Shown here one piece after another: positions 1 through 11,819 of a DNA stretch of 64,000 nucleotides. A model generated the notes under the pieces. That model had not been told where the DNA came from, did no database searches, and saw only the letters and a program-made list of their open reading frames with translations. The stretch comes from Undaria pinnatifida (Eukaryota > Sar > Phaeophyceae > Laminariales > Alariaceae). Positions within the stretch are counted from its first letter, which is position 1; every line of letters starts with the position of its first letter. Location: positions 14,921,453-14,985,452 of the forward strand of contig JABAKD010000029.1 of assembly GCA_012845835.1 (NCBI GenBank), in the 5' to 3' direction. The position numbers and the translations under genes are program-made.

Positions 1-1268
1 CCTCCCTCCCCCCTCCCCCCCTCCCCCCTCCTCCCCTGCCCCCTCCCCCCCTCTCCCCCCCCCCCCTTCCCTCATCCCCCCTCCCCCCTCCCCCCCTCCC
101 CCCCTCCCTCCTCCCCCCCTTCCCCCCTCCCCCCCTCCCCCCTTCCCCCACTTCCCCCTCCCCCCCTCCCCCCCTCCCCCCTCCCCCCTTGCCCCCTGCC
201 CCCCTCTCCCCTCCCTCAATCCCCCCTCCCCCCTTTCCCTCATCCCCCCTCCCCCCTCCCCCTCTCCCCCTCTCCCCCCCTCCCCCCCTCCCCCCCTCCC
301 CCCTCCCCCCCTCCCCCCTCCCCCCCTCCCCCCCTCCCCCCTCCCCCCCTCCCCCCTCCCCCCCTCCCCCCCTCCCCCCTCCCCCCCTCGCCACTTCCCC
401 CCTCCCCCCATCCCCCAACCCCCTTCCCCTTCCCCTCTCCCCCCCCTCCCCCCCTCCCCCTCTCCTCCCTCCCCCCCTTCCCCTCTCCGCCTCCCCACCT
501 TCCTGCTCCCCCCCCCCCCCCCCCCCTTTCCCCCCTTCCCCCCTCCCCCCCCCCCCCTCCCCCCGCCCCCCTCCCCCCCCCCTCCCCCCTTCCCCCCTCC
601 CCCCTCCCCCGTCCCCCCCCGCCTCCCCCCCTCCCCCCTCCCCCCCTCCCCCCTCCCCCCGCTCCCCCCTTCCCCCCTCCCCCCTCCCCCCCTTTCCCCC
701 TCCCCCCCTCCCCCCCTCCCCCCCTCCCCCCTCCCTCCCTCCCTCCCTTCCCCCATCCCCCCTCCCCCCCTCCCCGTCTCCCCCCCTTCCCCCGTCCCCC
801 CCTTCCCCCCTCCCCCCCTCCCCCCCTCCCCCCCTCCCCCCTTCCCCCTCCCCCCTCCCCCCGCTCCCCCCTCCCCCCCTCCCCCCTCCCCCCTCCCCTC
901 ATCCCCCCTTTCCCCCTCCCCCCCTCCCCCCCTCCCCCCCTCCCCCCTCCCTCCCTCCCCCCCTTCCCCCATCCCCCCTCCCCCCCTCCCCGTCTTCCCC
1001 CCTTTCCCCGTCCCGCCCTTCCCCCTCCCCCCCTCCCCCCCTCCCCCCCTCCTCCCCTCCCCCCTCCCCCCTCCCCCCTCCCGCCGATCCCCCCTCCCCC
1101 CCTCCCCCCTCCCCCCTCCCCCCTCCCCTCATCCCCCCTTCCCCCATCCCCCCTCCCCCCCTCCCCGTCTTCCCCCCTTTCCCCGTCCCCCCCTTCCCCC
1201 TCCCCCCCCTCCCCCCCTCCCCCCCTCCTCCCCTCCCCCCTCCCCCCTCCCCCCCTCCCCCCTCCCCC
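1..1268. repeat. C-rich satellite, (C5-7 T)n
   Basis: The first 1.27 kb is almost only runs of five to seven C separated by T or CT, with rare A or G. Higher-order units of roughly 200 bp recur: the block with the CCCCGTC steps near 770-790 reappears near 985-1010 and 1160-1190. The long proline-rich (plus) and glycine/arginine-rich (minus) open frames across it follow from the base composition and are not genes. The array continues to the window edge. It is not a recognisable telomere repeat. Confidence 0.9.
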
Positions 1269-1269
1269 C

Positions 1270-1742
1270 GGCCGCTTAGAGATGCCAACGGTGGATGGCG
1301 CTGCCGCAGTCTTTGCGCGTCGCTCTGCAGCTTTGCGTCTCTCCGTTTCATGCCAGTTCCGCATGAACAACTCGGCTCCCTCCTCTACTCGTCGAAACCA
1401 TCTGCCAGCCTTGTGAGCAGCCTTTCGCCACCCTTCGAATTTCATTCCAAAGACTGACATATTCTCCTTCAGATGCACCAACCAGTTCTTCTCTTGCCCC
1501 CCTGAGTAGCCCTTACCCCCAACAAGCTCCCCAAACATCACCCTCTGTGGCAGACGATCCTCCCCCATACGTGCTACGAATCCCGCAAACAATATCCTCC
1601 GTTTGCGCACTATCGCCTCTATGCTCTCGGAAGCTGTCTTGGCAAACGCGTCGGCGTACGATAGGGTGTGGTCGTCGCGCTTCCGATTCCGCCATCCGAG
1701 GCGTCGGAGGAGCATGAAGTGGTGAACCCGTCGTAGCCTGTC
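1270..1742 (-). pseudogene. LINE (non-LTR) reverse transcriptase, C-terminal fragment
   Basis: Read from about 1742 down to 1270, the minus strand encodes about 155 residues typical of the extreme C-terminal region of LINE-type ORF2 proteins of stramenopiles. It contains MLLRRLGWRNRKR, DHTLSYADA, RRILFAGFVARMG, RLPQRVMFGEL, GGKGYSGGQEKNW and [14 protein letters not shown]. The homology starts abruptly at DYDRLRRVHH. No polymerase FADD-type motif lies upstream (above 1742), so the copy lacks the catalytic domain, as expected of a truncated insertion or fragment. At its 3' end the frame runs directly into the C-rich satellite. The family recognition is from memory of the conserved motifs, not from a search. 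Confidence 0.7.
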
Positions 1743-2639
1743 ATAGTCTTTCTATTGGATGATGGTGTGTTGTCCGAATGTCAACCACCCCGCTGGAAAT
1801 ATGCCTTCTACGGTATGTACGGTATGTTTAGTTCTGGGTTGATTCCGATGGGGTATACGCCCTTTATATCAGTCTTGGTTTGGTCCAGATTTTGCCCCAG
1901 ATTTGTGGGTGGCTTCTGGCCGATCTTGACTCATCCCATGTCTTGATTGTGATAATATACTCGGATGAACGCGACAATAATATAATGGATTCTTCTACAT
2001 AAAAATGATCAGCACCTGGGACTTTTGTTTTATCCGGTGCCACCGCGGAACCAAGGCCCCCGCATGAGGTGGGCCACGCGAGCAAGCCGACCCTGAGCAT
2101 GGGTTTTACCATCACACTAGCGAAAGACGGCCATTACATTGGAACCAACCGTGCTCGGGGAGGTAAACGCGCTGGACCGGGGCTGACTCAAGACACTTTT
2201 TTCCCGGGATGCTTCAGGAGCGACTTTTCTTCGTCATCGACCCCCACTCTACACGACAGTGACGGAACCCGCGCGTACACCAGCAGCAACAGAGAGCAAG
2301 ACCATCGAGACGCAGCCTAAGGCAACCAGATACAGGAAACGTGCTTGCATTGAGCGAGTGATCTCGGGGCTAACTTTTGAGCTGCAGTTACGAGCAATTC
2401 TGAGCGACGATGATTGGGAAAGGGGGGAAGGAGGGGCGTCATGCTCAAGAGACTGAGGTCTGGGTTTGGCCATCATCGTCTTGAAAGTTGTGGGCCTTCC
2501 AATGGCCGTCACAAGATAGCGTAAGACCGCCCTGACTTCTTCGTGATGTTGCGTTCTCTCCCCAGTGCCATTGATGGTGCATTTGATACCCTGCATGAGC
2601 CCAATGCCGTCTTTAGTCAGTTCCTAGGGTCTGCTAGTA
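1743..2639. other. No gene recognised
   Basis: Only short open frames without family motifs are present here. The base composition is mixed and no splice-bounded coding stretch stands out on either strand. Confidence 0.5.
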
Positions 2640-3185
2640 TGAGTTTTTTTTTCTCTCTTTCTTTCCTGCTTCCTCTTCTTGTCTTCTAATCTTTTCTTGC
2701 TTTTCTTGTCTTTTCTTGCTTTTCTCGTCTTTTCTTTTCTTTCCGATCCTTTTTCGTTTTTCCTTTCGCTTTCTTCTCGCCTCTCCTTGCCTTTATCTTC
2801 TTTTCTTCTCTGTGTTTCTTTTTTCCAATTGACTTGCGTCTGTCGTGCGTATGCGTAGAGGGATAGATCCTACGTGTAGTATATACGTGGTAGTCTTTCT
2901 TGGGTGGCAAGCGGTATAGTCGGTTTTTCCAGGCGCGAGTAATGAGACGTATGCACCGGCATGGACCTGGCACATCGTAGGAAGACTCCCGATTTCACTT
3001 TTATATGTTTCTGGTGGAGGCATGAATTGCGTCAGCTGTGATATATGCGTGTACCACCTTGGGTTGTTTGTGTTTTCCCCTGTGGTATTCCTCAGCTCCA
3101 GAGTGACTGGAGCCTGTCCTGTGACCACGGACTTGATTATGCGAGTTAATGTGAGAACCACAACAACAACAAGTACCCCCCCCCG
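2640..3185. repeat. Pyrimidine tract plus unit shared with the 35.6-36.0 kb MITE
   Basis: 2640-2822 is a TTCTTTTC-type pyrimidine microsatellite. 2823-3170 then matches 35636-35985 nearly base for base in the same orientation. Shared landmarks are CAATTGACTTGCGTCTGTCG, CTTGGGTGGCAAGCGGTAT and CCAGAGTGACTGGAGCCTG, and both copies end in a CAA run. In the second copy the unit is the interior of a TIR element. Here no terminal inverted repeats flank it, so it is a solo internal fragment or an older, end-eroded copy. Confidence 0.8.
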
Positions 3186-3640
3186 TGACTGAGCTGGTAG
3201 GTAAGGTATGACCACATAATTGTAGCCCGCTCCCGCCTTGAGACAGCAGATAATTGATCAGCTATGCTGCATGATTTGGCAATCCGGGGTATCATGGCTG
3301 TTGGAATTTACTATCTCCACAAGGTATCTTCTACGATACTATTTGGTTTGTCTTGGGATTTTTCGGGGTTGTGTTATTTTATGAAAGATATTAGGTGTGC
3401 TGAAAGTATACCTCGTAGTAATGGGTGAAAGTGTACACGAATAAATTGTGGACGATTCGTTCTTGAATAAGTAACATCGGTGATAGTCATTGCGCAGGCA
3501 TACACGCATATGCACGTATGTCACGAATGATAATTGATGGTCGGTTGACTTCTGGTTATTCGTGGTATGATATCACTCATCAGGGGTTCTCCCAATGGGC
3601 GTCTTGGTGCAATCCTCCAATCCCCATTACGGTGGTATAT
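3186..3640. other. No gene recognised; left flank of the copia remnant
   Basis: This is AT-rich sequence without a supported coding region. If the copia element had a 5' LTR it should lie around here, but no stretch matches the sequence downstream of the element (8947-9190), so no LTR pair can be shown. Confidence 0.4.
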
Positions 3641-3647
3641 GATACAA

Positions 3648-3790
3648 GGGCTCCGCGTCGCGGGCGGCTGACGCCGCCCGCTCCGCTCGCGCGAGGAAGA
3701 TTTCAACTAAATATGAAGGGGGCAGAAAGAGTAGGCCCATGAATTAGTGCAGCTAGCGATTTGATAACGCCAAGAGGTACTTGTCCAGAG
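3648..3790. repeat. Dispersed repeat with GC hairpin (copy 1)
   Basis: It begins with a GC-rich palindrome (GCGGGCGGC facing GCCGCCCGC) and continues into GCCAAGAGGT near 3770. The same order of elements recurs at 30925-31050: GGGCGGC/GCCGCCCGCT hairpin, A-rich middle, then TGCCAAGAGGTCC. Weaker relatives of the hairpin sit near 47067 and 53712. The two best copies are diverged but collinear, so this is a dispersed repeat family; its type is unknown. Confidence 0.6.
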
Positions 3791-4028
3791 TTGATCGCCC
3801 TGTCTGTGCTGTGCTGTATGTTTGCGATGTCACGTTCTGATCGGCAGTACAGTAGTACTGGTGTAATTGGCGTAAAAAAACGCGAAGAGGACCGAGATTG
3901 AGTCCTCTGGTTCTGAGCGTGTTGCATCTAGAGACACCGGACTAGAGGCTGGTGCGCACCAATCGGGTGCCACCGGCGGGGCCGAGGGAAGTACGGGCGG
4001 CGATGCCCAAGGCTTTGGCGTGTCCAGC

Positions 4029-5600
4029 ATGCGGGTTGGGAGTAGGAGTGTTAGCTCAGGCTTGAACCCCCATGTATCTTCTGAAAGTCGTTCCTCTGTT
4101 CCTGCCGTAAGCTTTGGTTCGATCCACGGGACTGTCGGTAGGGCTGCTGTAGGTAGCCAGTCCGCTGTTCCGCCCGCTCCTTCTCTGTTGAGTGAGTGGT
4201 GGGAAAACGTCGCCAGTGGAAACACTCTGATTCCTCCGGCTGACATTACTGGCACAGGAGAAAAGTTGGTTAGGAGTCCTTTTAAAGTTCCCAAAACTCC
4301 TGTTTTTGACGGCAGCGACGTGTCGTACCCCTCACGGTCGCAGAACTTTCTTCTGCTGAGTGCCCGACACAACAACCTGTATGAGGCGTTTGTTTCCGAG
4401 ATTGAGATTCCGATTGCAGACATAGGTTTTGACTTGACCCCCTGGATAGAGAAGGGTTTCAATGTGGGTGTGATTCGTCAGGCGGAGATGGCTTGGTGGT
4501 TTTCGTTCGACTGCTTGAACAAGGATAGTCTGAAAACCATGGCTAGGCACGCTGGTTCCCCCAGCAAGGCGTTTTGTGCGCTAAAGGATAATTTTCTGCC
4601 GTTGAGCCAGAGTCAGATTCGTGTGCAGGAGGAGAAACTGAAGTCACTGCGCATGCGTTCGAACGAAAATCCCGCAACCTTCTTTGCATCCATGAGAGAG
4701 ACGCTTAGTGTTCTGCAAATGCTTGAAGTCAAGAAAGATGACAGCGAGGTGTGCAATCTGATGCTTGAAGGGCTGTCGCACGAGCACAGGACTTTGCGTG
4801 AGACTCTTGTAGTGGTCTGTCCGAATGACCCATCGTTCATCAAGAATAAAGTGCGTGAGCGTTACCTAGACTTGCAGGCACAGGGTGGTTCGAAGAATCA
4901 CAGCAGTTTTGCTCTGGAGTCTAGGACTGAGAGGAAGAGTATCAAGAAGCACAACAACAAGCCGAAGTCTAACTCCGAGTCTGATTCGTCCAAGAAAAAT
5001 ACTTTTCAGGGGAAGTGTTTCAAGTGTGGGGAGAAGGGTCATTTGAGGAAGGACTGCCTGGGTCGCATCATCGCTCATCCCACACAGACTGGGAAATCCG
5101 AGGCCGGCGAGGATGAGAGCGGTGAGAAGTCTGACGTTTCTTATTTGGAGTGTCTGCTAGCACGCCGGAATGATGTGATTGTGCAGGCATGTGAAGGGTT
5201 GGGCAGTATGATGTATGATGTTTCCGGTTTGAAGTGTCTGCTAACATCACGATATGGTCTGATTTTGAGCGCTGTCAACAAAGATATGATTATGAACGCT
5301 GTTAACAAGTCTGAGTACTTCGAGAATTGGTATGCGGACCCGGGCACAGCTTTTCTCATAAGAGATTGTCTCGCTTGCATGAAGGATTCGAAGCTCTGTC
5401 AGAAGAACGTTAACGGGATTGGTGGCGTGTCTTGTGAGGTAGAATTCTTTGGAACACTGGAGTTGGTGTTTGTGACTGCTGACAGCGAGTTTTCAGTAGA
5501 GCTGAAGAACGTGTTGTACTTCCCCAACTTGGGGTACAACCTCTTTCCTCCGAGCGCAGCGAGTCATGGAATGGTCTTGGTGGTCCTGATGGTGTTATGA
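4029..5600 (+). pseudogene. Copia gag plus protease-like region
   Basis: This open frame of about 520 codons is the intact 5' part of the copia polyprotein. The first ATG in frame is at 4029. Residues about 80-300 have the usual copia gag layout (a region like retrotran_gag/UBN2). A zinc knuckle CFKCGEKGHLRKDC (CX2CX4HX4C) follows at 5016-5057, where gag proteins bind RNA. Near 5328 comes WYADPGTA, which aligns with the copia protease active site usually written D-S/T-G; here the S/T is replaced by P, so the protease is probably dead. The segment ending LKNVLYFPNLGYNL is the conserved end of that domain. The frame stops at 5600 in the linker before integrase. Confidence 0.85.
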
Positions 5601-5736
5601 CTGCTTTTCAAGGGCAAGTCACTTTTTAGAACTTCCATGGCATGCTGATTGCGACTGCGTATCGTCTAGGAGAAGACTCTATTGGTACGGTGTTGGCGGC
5701 CCTCACTCCTTCAAACCCCAAAAGCATGAAACCACG

Positions 5737-7022
5737 ATGGATGTGAACGAGTCCCACAACATTTATGCTCATTCGCACGAGGGATTGCTTTGTACTACTG
5801 CAAAGCGACTAGGTACCGAGTTGGTTGGTGACATGCATGCTTGTACGGGATGTTCAATGTCGAAGGCTATTAGGAAAGGAATTTCTCATGAAACTAAATG
5901 TAGATCAGATAAAAAGTTGGGCAGAGTTTTTGTTGACTTGGGAGGGAGGAAGGACGTTGCGTCCGTAGGGGTCAAACATTACCCCATGATTGTGAAGGAT
6001 GATTTCACAAGGCGTGCATGAATGTATTACCTGTGAATAAATCAGACGCTGGCAGTGCTTTCCGAAGTTTTCTTGCGAGTGTGCGTGCTGATGGAATCCC
6101 ATCATTGGTTGATATTGTTAGATCTGACAATGGAGGGGAGTTTTTCGGGGGGGAATTCGCATCTGTGTGCAATGAGCTTTTGATCAAACAAGAGTTCACT
6201 CCGGCTTATTGTCCGCGATATAATCGTGTTGCAGAGCGTGGTTGGGATTGATTGAGGAGGCCGCGACGGCGGCTCGTATTCAGGCGAAAGTTCTTTTTTG
6301 GGCATGTGCAGTTACCTAAGACTGACAAACTCTGGGCTGAAGCTATGCACTGGGCTTGCGAAGCAATGAACCACACCGCATGTTCTGCTAACCCTGACTC
6401 CAAGTCACCGTGTGAGATGTGGTATGGAGAACTTCGTCCTGCTAGACCGTATCCGTTTTTGAAGCCGGCGTACTGCAGGTGGCAGCGACCGTCGAAGCTG
6501 TTACCGAAGGGTGAGAGTTGCTTTTATGTCGGTCCTTCGAGAGACCACCCCCGTGATTGTCATAGAGTACTTACGAGGGCTGGGACTATCCAGGAAACGA
6601 GAGATGTGACGTGGGAGGTGTTGCCGTCACAGCTCCCTTCAATGCAACCTTACTTGCCGATAGGGGTCGCAGAGGAGGGAGGGGAGGAAAGTGACGACGA
6701 TGTAGAAGAAGCCGAGGTATGGCCCATTGTTGGGAGAGGAGTTGCCTACACACTTTTAAGACGTGATGTAACGGCTTCTGGTGCAGGAATCGATGAGGTT
6801 GTCAGTGTTGATGCAGGCAGTGTAGGCCAACCCCCCTCTGTTCCATCTTCCCCCTCTGAACCGTCTTCGCCCGTTAACAATATCTCTGATAGAGCAGCTC
6901 CCTCCGTGTCTTCTCCAGCGCCTGAGACTGATGGAGAGGGGCAGGGAGGGCAGGAGGCAGGGGAGGTAGAGATGGGGAAGCCGGGAGGGGATGATGAGGT
7001 CGATTGGGCCGGGAGAGCATGA
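5737..7022 (+). pseudogene. Copia integrase, broken
   Basis: The N-terminal part at 5737-6021 keeps an H-H and C-C zinc-binding arrangement (HSHEGLLCT ... CTGCSMSK), and VFVDLGG marks the first catalytic Asp. The frame stops and resumes at 6018-6251 with DIVRSDNGGEF, which carries the second catalytic Asp, and then a CPRYNRVAERGWD stretch. A stop follows, and the core continues from 6252 (LWAEAMHWACEAMNHTACS ... SPCEMWYGE ... CFYVGPSR). The downstream region to about 7022 is a Ser/Pro/Glu-rich linker. Stops at about 6020 and 6250 inactivate it. Confidence 0.85.
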
Positions 7023-7494
7023 TGATGTAGAGTCGATTGGGTCGGGAGGGCCGGTAGAGGCGGAGGCACCCCCTCCAGCCGCTCGTCGTCCGCGGCATGT
7101 CGCTGAGCTTGCTGACTTTAATACTCCTGCGCGTGAGAATGATGAAGTAAGAGAATATAGAACTCGCGCGAAAACCCGTGCAGTTAACCAGCAGAGCGTA
7201 CCCGGCCTTGTGGCCACCCTAGGACCCATCTCCGCATCAGTGATAGTATATGCACTTGTAGCGGAGCAGCGAGCATGTGACGAAATCGGATTGCCGAAAT
7301 AATTCGTTCAGGATGTTGAGTCAGAGCCTGGTACCTATCAAAAAGCCCAGCAATCAAAGTACGCCATGATATGGGAGGTAGCTAGGTCTGCCGAAACTGA
7401 AGGCTTGATAAGAGCAGGAACGTTCGCGTTAGCAGTAAAGGTCCCAGTAGACTGTAATGTGATTGATGCTAGATAGATGAGTTTTCAAATGGAA

Positions 7495-8875
7495 AGCAGA
7501 CGAAACAGGGACCATAGTAAAGGCCAAGGCTAGGCTTGTAGCGAAGGGCTTCAAGCAGAAGTACGGTGTGGACTATCTTGAGACGTTCTCGCCTACCGCA
7601 AATGCTGCATCTCAGCGATTGTTAGTAGCATTGGCGTGCAAGTACAACTTGGAATTACTCCACTGGGATATTGAGCAAGCGTTTGTTCAGTCGGAATTGG
7701 ATCACGAGGTGTTCATGAAGTTGCCTCCTGGCTGCAGTTCGATGTCAGGAAAGATTGCCCGTTTGAACAAGAGTTTGTACGGATTGAAGCAGGCATCTAG
7801 AACATTCTACAAGAGGCTAGTGTCGGACCTGAAGAGGATTGGTTTTGAGCAGTCTATGTCTGACCCTTGCGTCCTGCGTTTCATGATGGGAGACGAGGCG
7901 GTCGGTCGCGATTCACGTGGATGATATTCTGTATGCAGGAACTAAGAGTCTGGCTGAGGTGGTTGTGGAAGCACTAGGTGACTCTCTTCCTACGAAGAAT
8001 TTGGGTGAGGTCAAGTTCTTTCTTGGTTGCGAATTTATTCGCGACCGCGAGGCTGGCACGATTGAGATTTCTTAAGAGAGTTACATCTGGAGTGTTCTCG
8101 AGAAATTCAATATTTGTCGCACCAGCTCGATCCCTGCTTCCCTTGCCAACGATAACAGGTCCTTGAAGATGGATGAGGGGCCAAAAGATGTGCCGTTCCG
8201 AGAGGTGGTGGGGAGCCTGATGTGGATCGCCAGCCAGACGAGGCCCGACATCTCGAATGCTGTGCGGGCTGTGGCGAGGCACTCTCACGAGCCAAAGATA
8301 AGCCACTGGAAGGCAGCCCAGAAGATCCTGAATTATCTTCTGGAAACGGCGCATCTAACTCTGAAGTTCAAGCAGGACAGTTCGGTATGCGTAGGCACGT
8401 TGGTGTACGTAGATGCCGACTTTGCGAGCAAGGCCACTGACCGTAGATCAGTTTCGGGAGCGGTGGTGTTTGTGGCTGCGATACTTGTGGTTTGGATTTC
8501 TAGGACTCAGAAATGCGTTTCACAGTCGACTTCTGAAGCAGAGTATCTTGCGATGGGCGATGGCGTGAAGGAGGCTCTGTTTGTGAACGGAATGCTTCAG
8601 CTCCTGAGGCCTAGTAGGAAGCCTCGTAAGATCGACATCCTTGAGGGCAACGAAGGAGCGATTGCGCTTGCAGAGAATCCGCTTAGCTCGAGTAGGAGTA
8701 AACACATCGACGTGAGGCACCACTTTCTTAGGAATTTGACCGAGGAGGATATATGATCGAGGTCACGCATGTTCCCAGCGAAAAACAGCATGCGGACATC
8801 CTCACGAAGGCTCTGCCCAGAGATCTTTTTGAAGTTCACCGCGACTTTGCACTTGGCTCGAGGGATGAGAAGTAG
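7495..8875 (+). pseudogene. Copia reverse transcriptase and RNase H, frameshifted
   Basis: RT starts near 7495 with KARLVAKGFKQKYGVDY and continues through ETFSPTANAASQRLL, LLHWDIEQAFVQSEL, LPPGC and LNKSLYGLKQASRTFY. The catalytic motif is HVDDIL at 7914-7931, in a different frame from the preceding segment, so a frameshift lies near 7900. A stop follows at about 8075. The connection and RNase H part resumes at 8163 (LMWIASQTRPDI, VDADFASKATDRRSVSG, QSTSEAEYLAM, KHIDVRHHFLR). A further frame change near 8753 leads to HVPSEKQHADILTKALPR, the standard copia C-terminus, ending at TAG 8873-8875. Confidence 0.9.
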
Positions 8876-9190
8876 AAGTACGACTTTTTTTTTCTTTCTT
8901 TGATACATATTTTTGGTCTGGTAGATACAACAGCCCCTAGGGAGGGTGTTCGTGATAGCGGCCGTGCGTATCGACTGAGTTGCGGTAGAACATCTGATTG
9001 AATGATTTGAATACCAGAACTGTCGATCTGAGGTTGCCTAGCTAGAACATAAGAATACTCTTTGTGGTGCTGCGGTAGTTAGGAAGATTGTACACACCTA
9101 AGGGTTATACATTGGACCGTAGAAGTATGTATGGTACATCGGACAATTGTCAGGTAGAATACTCCCGTATTGTTGCTAGACGTCGGATTA
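8876..9190 (+). other. Possible polypurine tract and remnant 3' LTR
   Basis: About 60 bp after the copia stop codon a purine-rich run (AGGGAGGG) is followed by TGTTCGTG, the expected position and form of a polypurine tract with an LTR start (TG). No second copy of this sequence is found upstream of the gag gene, so the right LTR boundary cannot be fixed and the call is tentative. Confidence 0.4.
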
Positions 9191-9359
9191 ACGGCTTATT
9201 GCCGTGATCGGTACGTTGCATTGGTCCGATTGTGTGCATCTTTCCGAAGTGGCGTGGGAGCTCGCAGCCTTTGTGCTCGCCCCACTCGTTCACTCTACTT
9301 CCCGACCTGTCTCTTCAGACCAAGGTCTCATTGATACAATACCTCTTTCTCCCGAAGCC

Positions 9360-9770
9360 ACGGATTTACCAACAAGGATAAGGAAGGGCGAGGGGCGTTG
9401 GAGGCGCCCCCCGAAGACTTTTTTGTGTTTCGTTCGTTCAAGCCCTGCAGACGTCAAGCAAAACAAAAAACGCTCAAGCCCTGCAGACGTCGAGCAAAAC
9501 AAACGCTCGAGAGAATGCCACCGCAAAATTCAAAACATAGCAACTACCGTTTGGAAATGATGCCAATTTTGTAAATCATCCAGGCGCTGCAGACGTCAAC
9601 ATACAACCGAAATCTCAAGCATTCCTCCTCGACATGCAATATTTTTGCAACTTCTCGCTCGGCATCCGTCCGCGTTCATGTCGAGGTGCGGAACGGATTC
9701 GGCAGGGTGAGGGGCGTTTGAGCCGCCCCCTGAAGACGGCGCTCGAACGAAGCTATTTGACCGAGAATTC
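9360..9770. repeat. Short direct repeats around CTGCAGACGTC
   Basis: The motif TCAAGCCCTGCAGACGTC plus an AGCAAAACAAA tail occurs twice in tandem (9436-9505). A third partial copy, GCGCTGCAGACGTCAAC, lies near 9585. A flanking block (AGGGCGAGGGGCGTTGGAGG near 9387) is echoed at 9703 (AGGGTGAGGGGCGTTTGAG) and is followed in both places by CGCCCCC-GAAGAC. This looks like an old duplication of about 300 bp. No gene is seen. Confidence 0.7.
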
Positions 9771-9849
9771 CAGTTCCGCGAATCGCATACTGAGGCCGAG
9801 ACGAAAGAAAACTCCTGACCGAATCCCCGAAAATAGAATGATCGTGTAG

Positions 9850-11815
9850 TCTAGACTATAGACTATAGTGTTTTTATAACATTATTCTAACGACGTCAGA
9901 TGTTAGTTCGACGAATTGTTTGTGTACACATCGATAGGCCATGGGATTGCGCTTTAATTTTTCTCGAAGAAACCAGCTGTTTGTTGTTGGGTGGAGCGTA
10001 CTACTTGTAGAGCTCTCCATCTCCACTGAGAGAAGCCTCTCATAAAGCATTTGGTGGCGTGCACCTCTTCTACCTTCTTCACAAGTCCTTATTAAAAAGA
10101 ACATATTAATAGCATGCGTCAGAGTGGTCAACAGGACAGACAGGTATTATATCGTCACATGCTGTCCGCGCGTCGTATATCTTTTTGCGTTGCATTTATT
10201 AAACAGGTCACATCCTCTATGCCTGTTTTTATGTAGCCGATCAATGCTCTGCCAATCATTTGTTTTGACGTTTCCCCCCTGAAGCCTGAAAGGGGTTGAA
10301 ACGGGTCCATATTGTTGTGCCTAAATACCTGTTGGCGGTCAGCGCTGATAGGGATTCAGCAAGCGTAATGTACAACTTGTTCTACTCCCTCTCTTGTGTT
10401 AGCGAACATCGGAAGCATTACGTAAGAGTATTCTTTGCCTCCCAGGTGTAACTACCATGTATAGTCTCCAAGCACATGTTAATAAAAAAAGGCGTTGGAC
10501 GTGCTGTTACCCAGTCCACCTATTGTTCAGTTTTTCACTGGCGTGCTGTTTGTTACCCAGTGCACCGTAATGTTAGAGTTGGTTGAACGGTCGTATGAGC
10601 GAGTTCGCACACAAAGCATACCAGCCAAAGAGGCAGAGAGCCCCACATTACTTCCGCGCGTACCATCAATCCGACAATCTTCGCCAGTTCTCCTGTGTTA
10701 CATTACCCTGCCGATGAGAAAAGGACAAAGCGCCCTAGGCCGTCCTTTTGTGCTAGAATGTCCTGCCGATGAGAGAAGCGCACACAAATAATTTCATAAA
10801 TTACAAGTTTCATCTCGCCAGAGACACAAGCTTTACACGCCGTCAGGAGCAGGCCATTTAAGATGACCCCGACGACGAAAAAAAGCGTGCCTGGGTGCTG
10901 TTTTAGTAGCACGCCTAACAACTGTAACCTACCTATGGTCTTCGCTGAAAGCCTTCCCGCTGCAGGTTGATTTGCTGTGACGATGTTCTACAGCAGCTCA
11001 AGCAGTCCTTTCTACACCGCAAGATGCAAAGTCTACATCCATCTACCTAGGTGGCCCGGGCATGCACCCAGGATGTCACCTGGTGACCACAAACCTCTCC
11101 GAAAACCTCCAGCCAACCTAGGCCAACAAAATTAACTCCCCTACAACAGACCATATAGACAGAACCAAACTACAAAAACTGCTCTGGTTAGTCAGCACGT
11201 ACCAACGTTGTTGATCATCACTTTTACTTTTTAGCTCAAGTCGTAGGAGTGTTCATAGGAAGTTTTACTCTCAGCAACATTCTGGACAAGCCGTGGTAAC
11301 ACGTGTCATTCCTTCTCCCCCCAGGTACGTGCCTTCGTGCCTCCGTTTTTATCGCGCCTAGGGTGCAGCATTCCCATTGACCGTCGATTTGCATCCATAA
11401 AATTACAACTTTGCCCAAGCCCATGCAACGTAACATGATCTCAATAGGCGAGGAAGAAATAAACACACGTACCGCACGGTAAGGCTTGCACAGGACGGAG
11501 AAGTAGCATCATCGGCACCATGCAACCATTTACGACACCTCCCAAGCCACAGTTCGCTATCATGCCCGACATCTCACCTTATCACTCCTACCATTGGCCA
11601 GCGCATGTTCGTGGTACCAAATGCAACCAGTTCTCCTCCATTTATGATTGGTCAAAACCTTGTCAGAGGAACCGACACTTCCACCACCAGAAAACGGTCT
11701 TGCGTAGGGCTGTAGTAGGAATGTAGGGACTGTTCAAAAGTTAAACCTAGAAACTACGCCATGGATAGTGCGTGACCCACTGTGCAACAAACCGATATTA
11801 TCGATACATACTGCA
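9850..11815. other. No gene recognised
   Basis: Nearly 2 kb without a supported coding region. The only structure noticed is a short echo of GTGCTGTTACCCAG/GTGCTGTTTGTTACCCAG at 10502-10565 and of CTGCCGATGAGA at 10710 and 10765. Confidence 0.4.
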
Positions 11816-11819
11816 GGTC

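Larger units (their letters stand above)
4029..8875 (+). mobile_element. Degenerate Ty1/copia LTR retrotransposon
   Basis: The gag - protease - integrase - reverse transcriptase - RNase H order is the Ty1/copia (Pseudoviridae-type) order. Recognisable parts are a gag-like region with a CCHC knuckle near 5016-5057, a protease-like segment near 5328-5570, integrase at 5737-6640, RT at 7500-8160 and RNase H at about 8390-8875. The element cannot make a polyprotein. It has stops near 5600, 6020, 6250, 7022, 8075 and 8757, and the reading frame changes repeatedly. No flanking LTR pair was found. A purine-rich tract near 8938-8947 may be the polypurine tract. Confidence 0.9.

Noticed and set aside
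1-1268. Telomeric repeat
   Set aside because: No TTAGGG-type unit occurs and the unit is C5-7T with irregular length.
189-1457. 422-codon proline-rich open frame on plus, and 491-codon Gly/Arg-rich frame on minus
   Set aside because: Both are translations of the C-rich satellite. Only the 1270-1742 part of the minus frame has real protein motifs (LINE).
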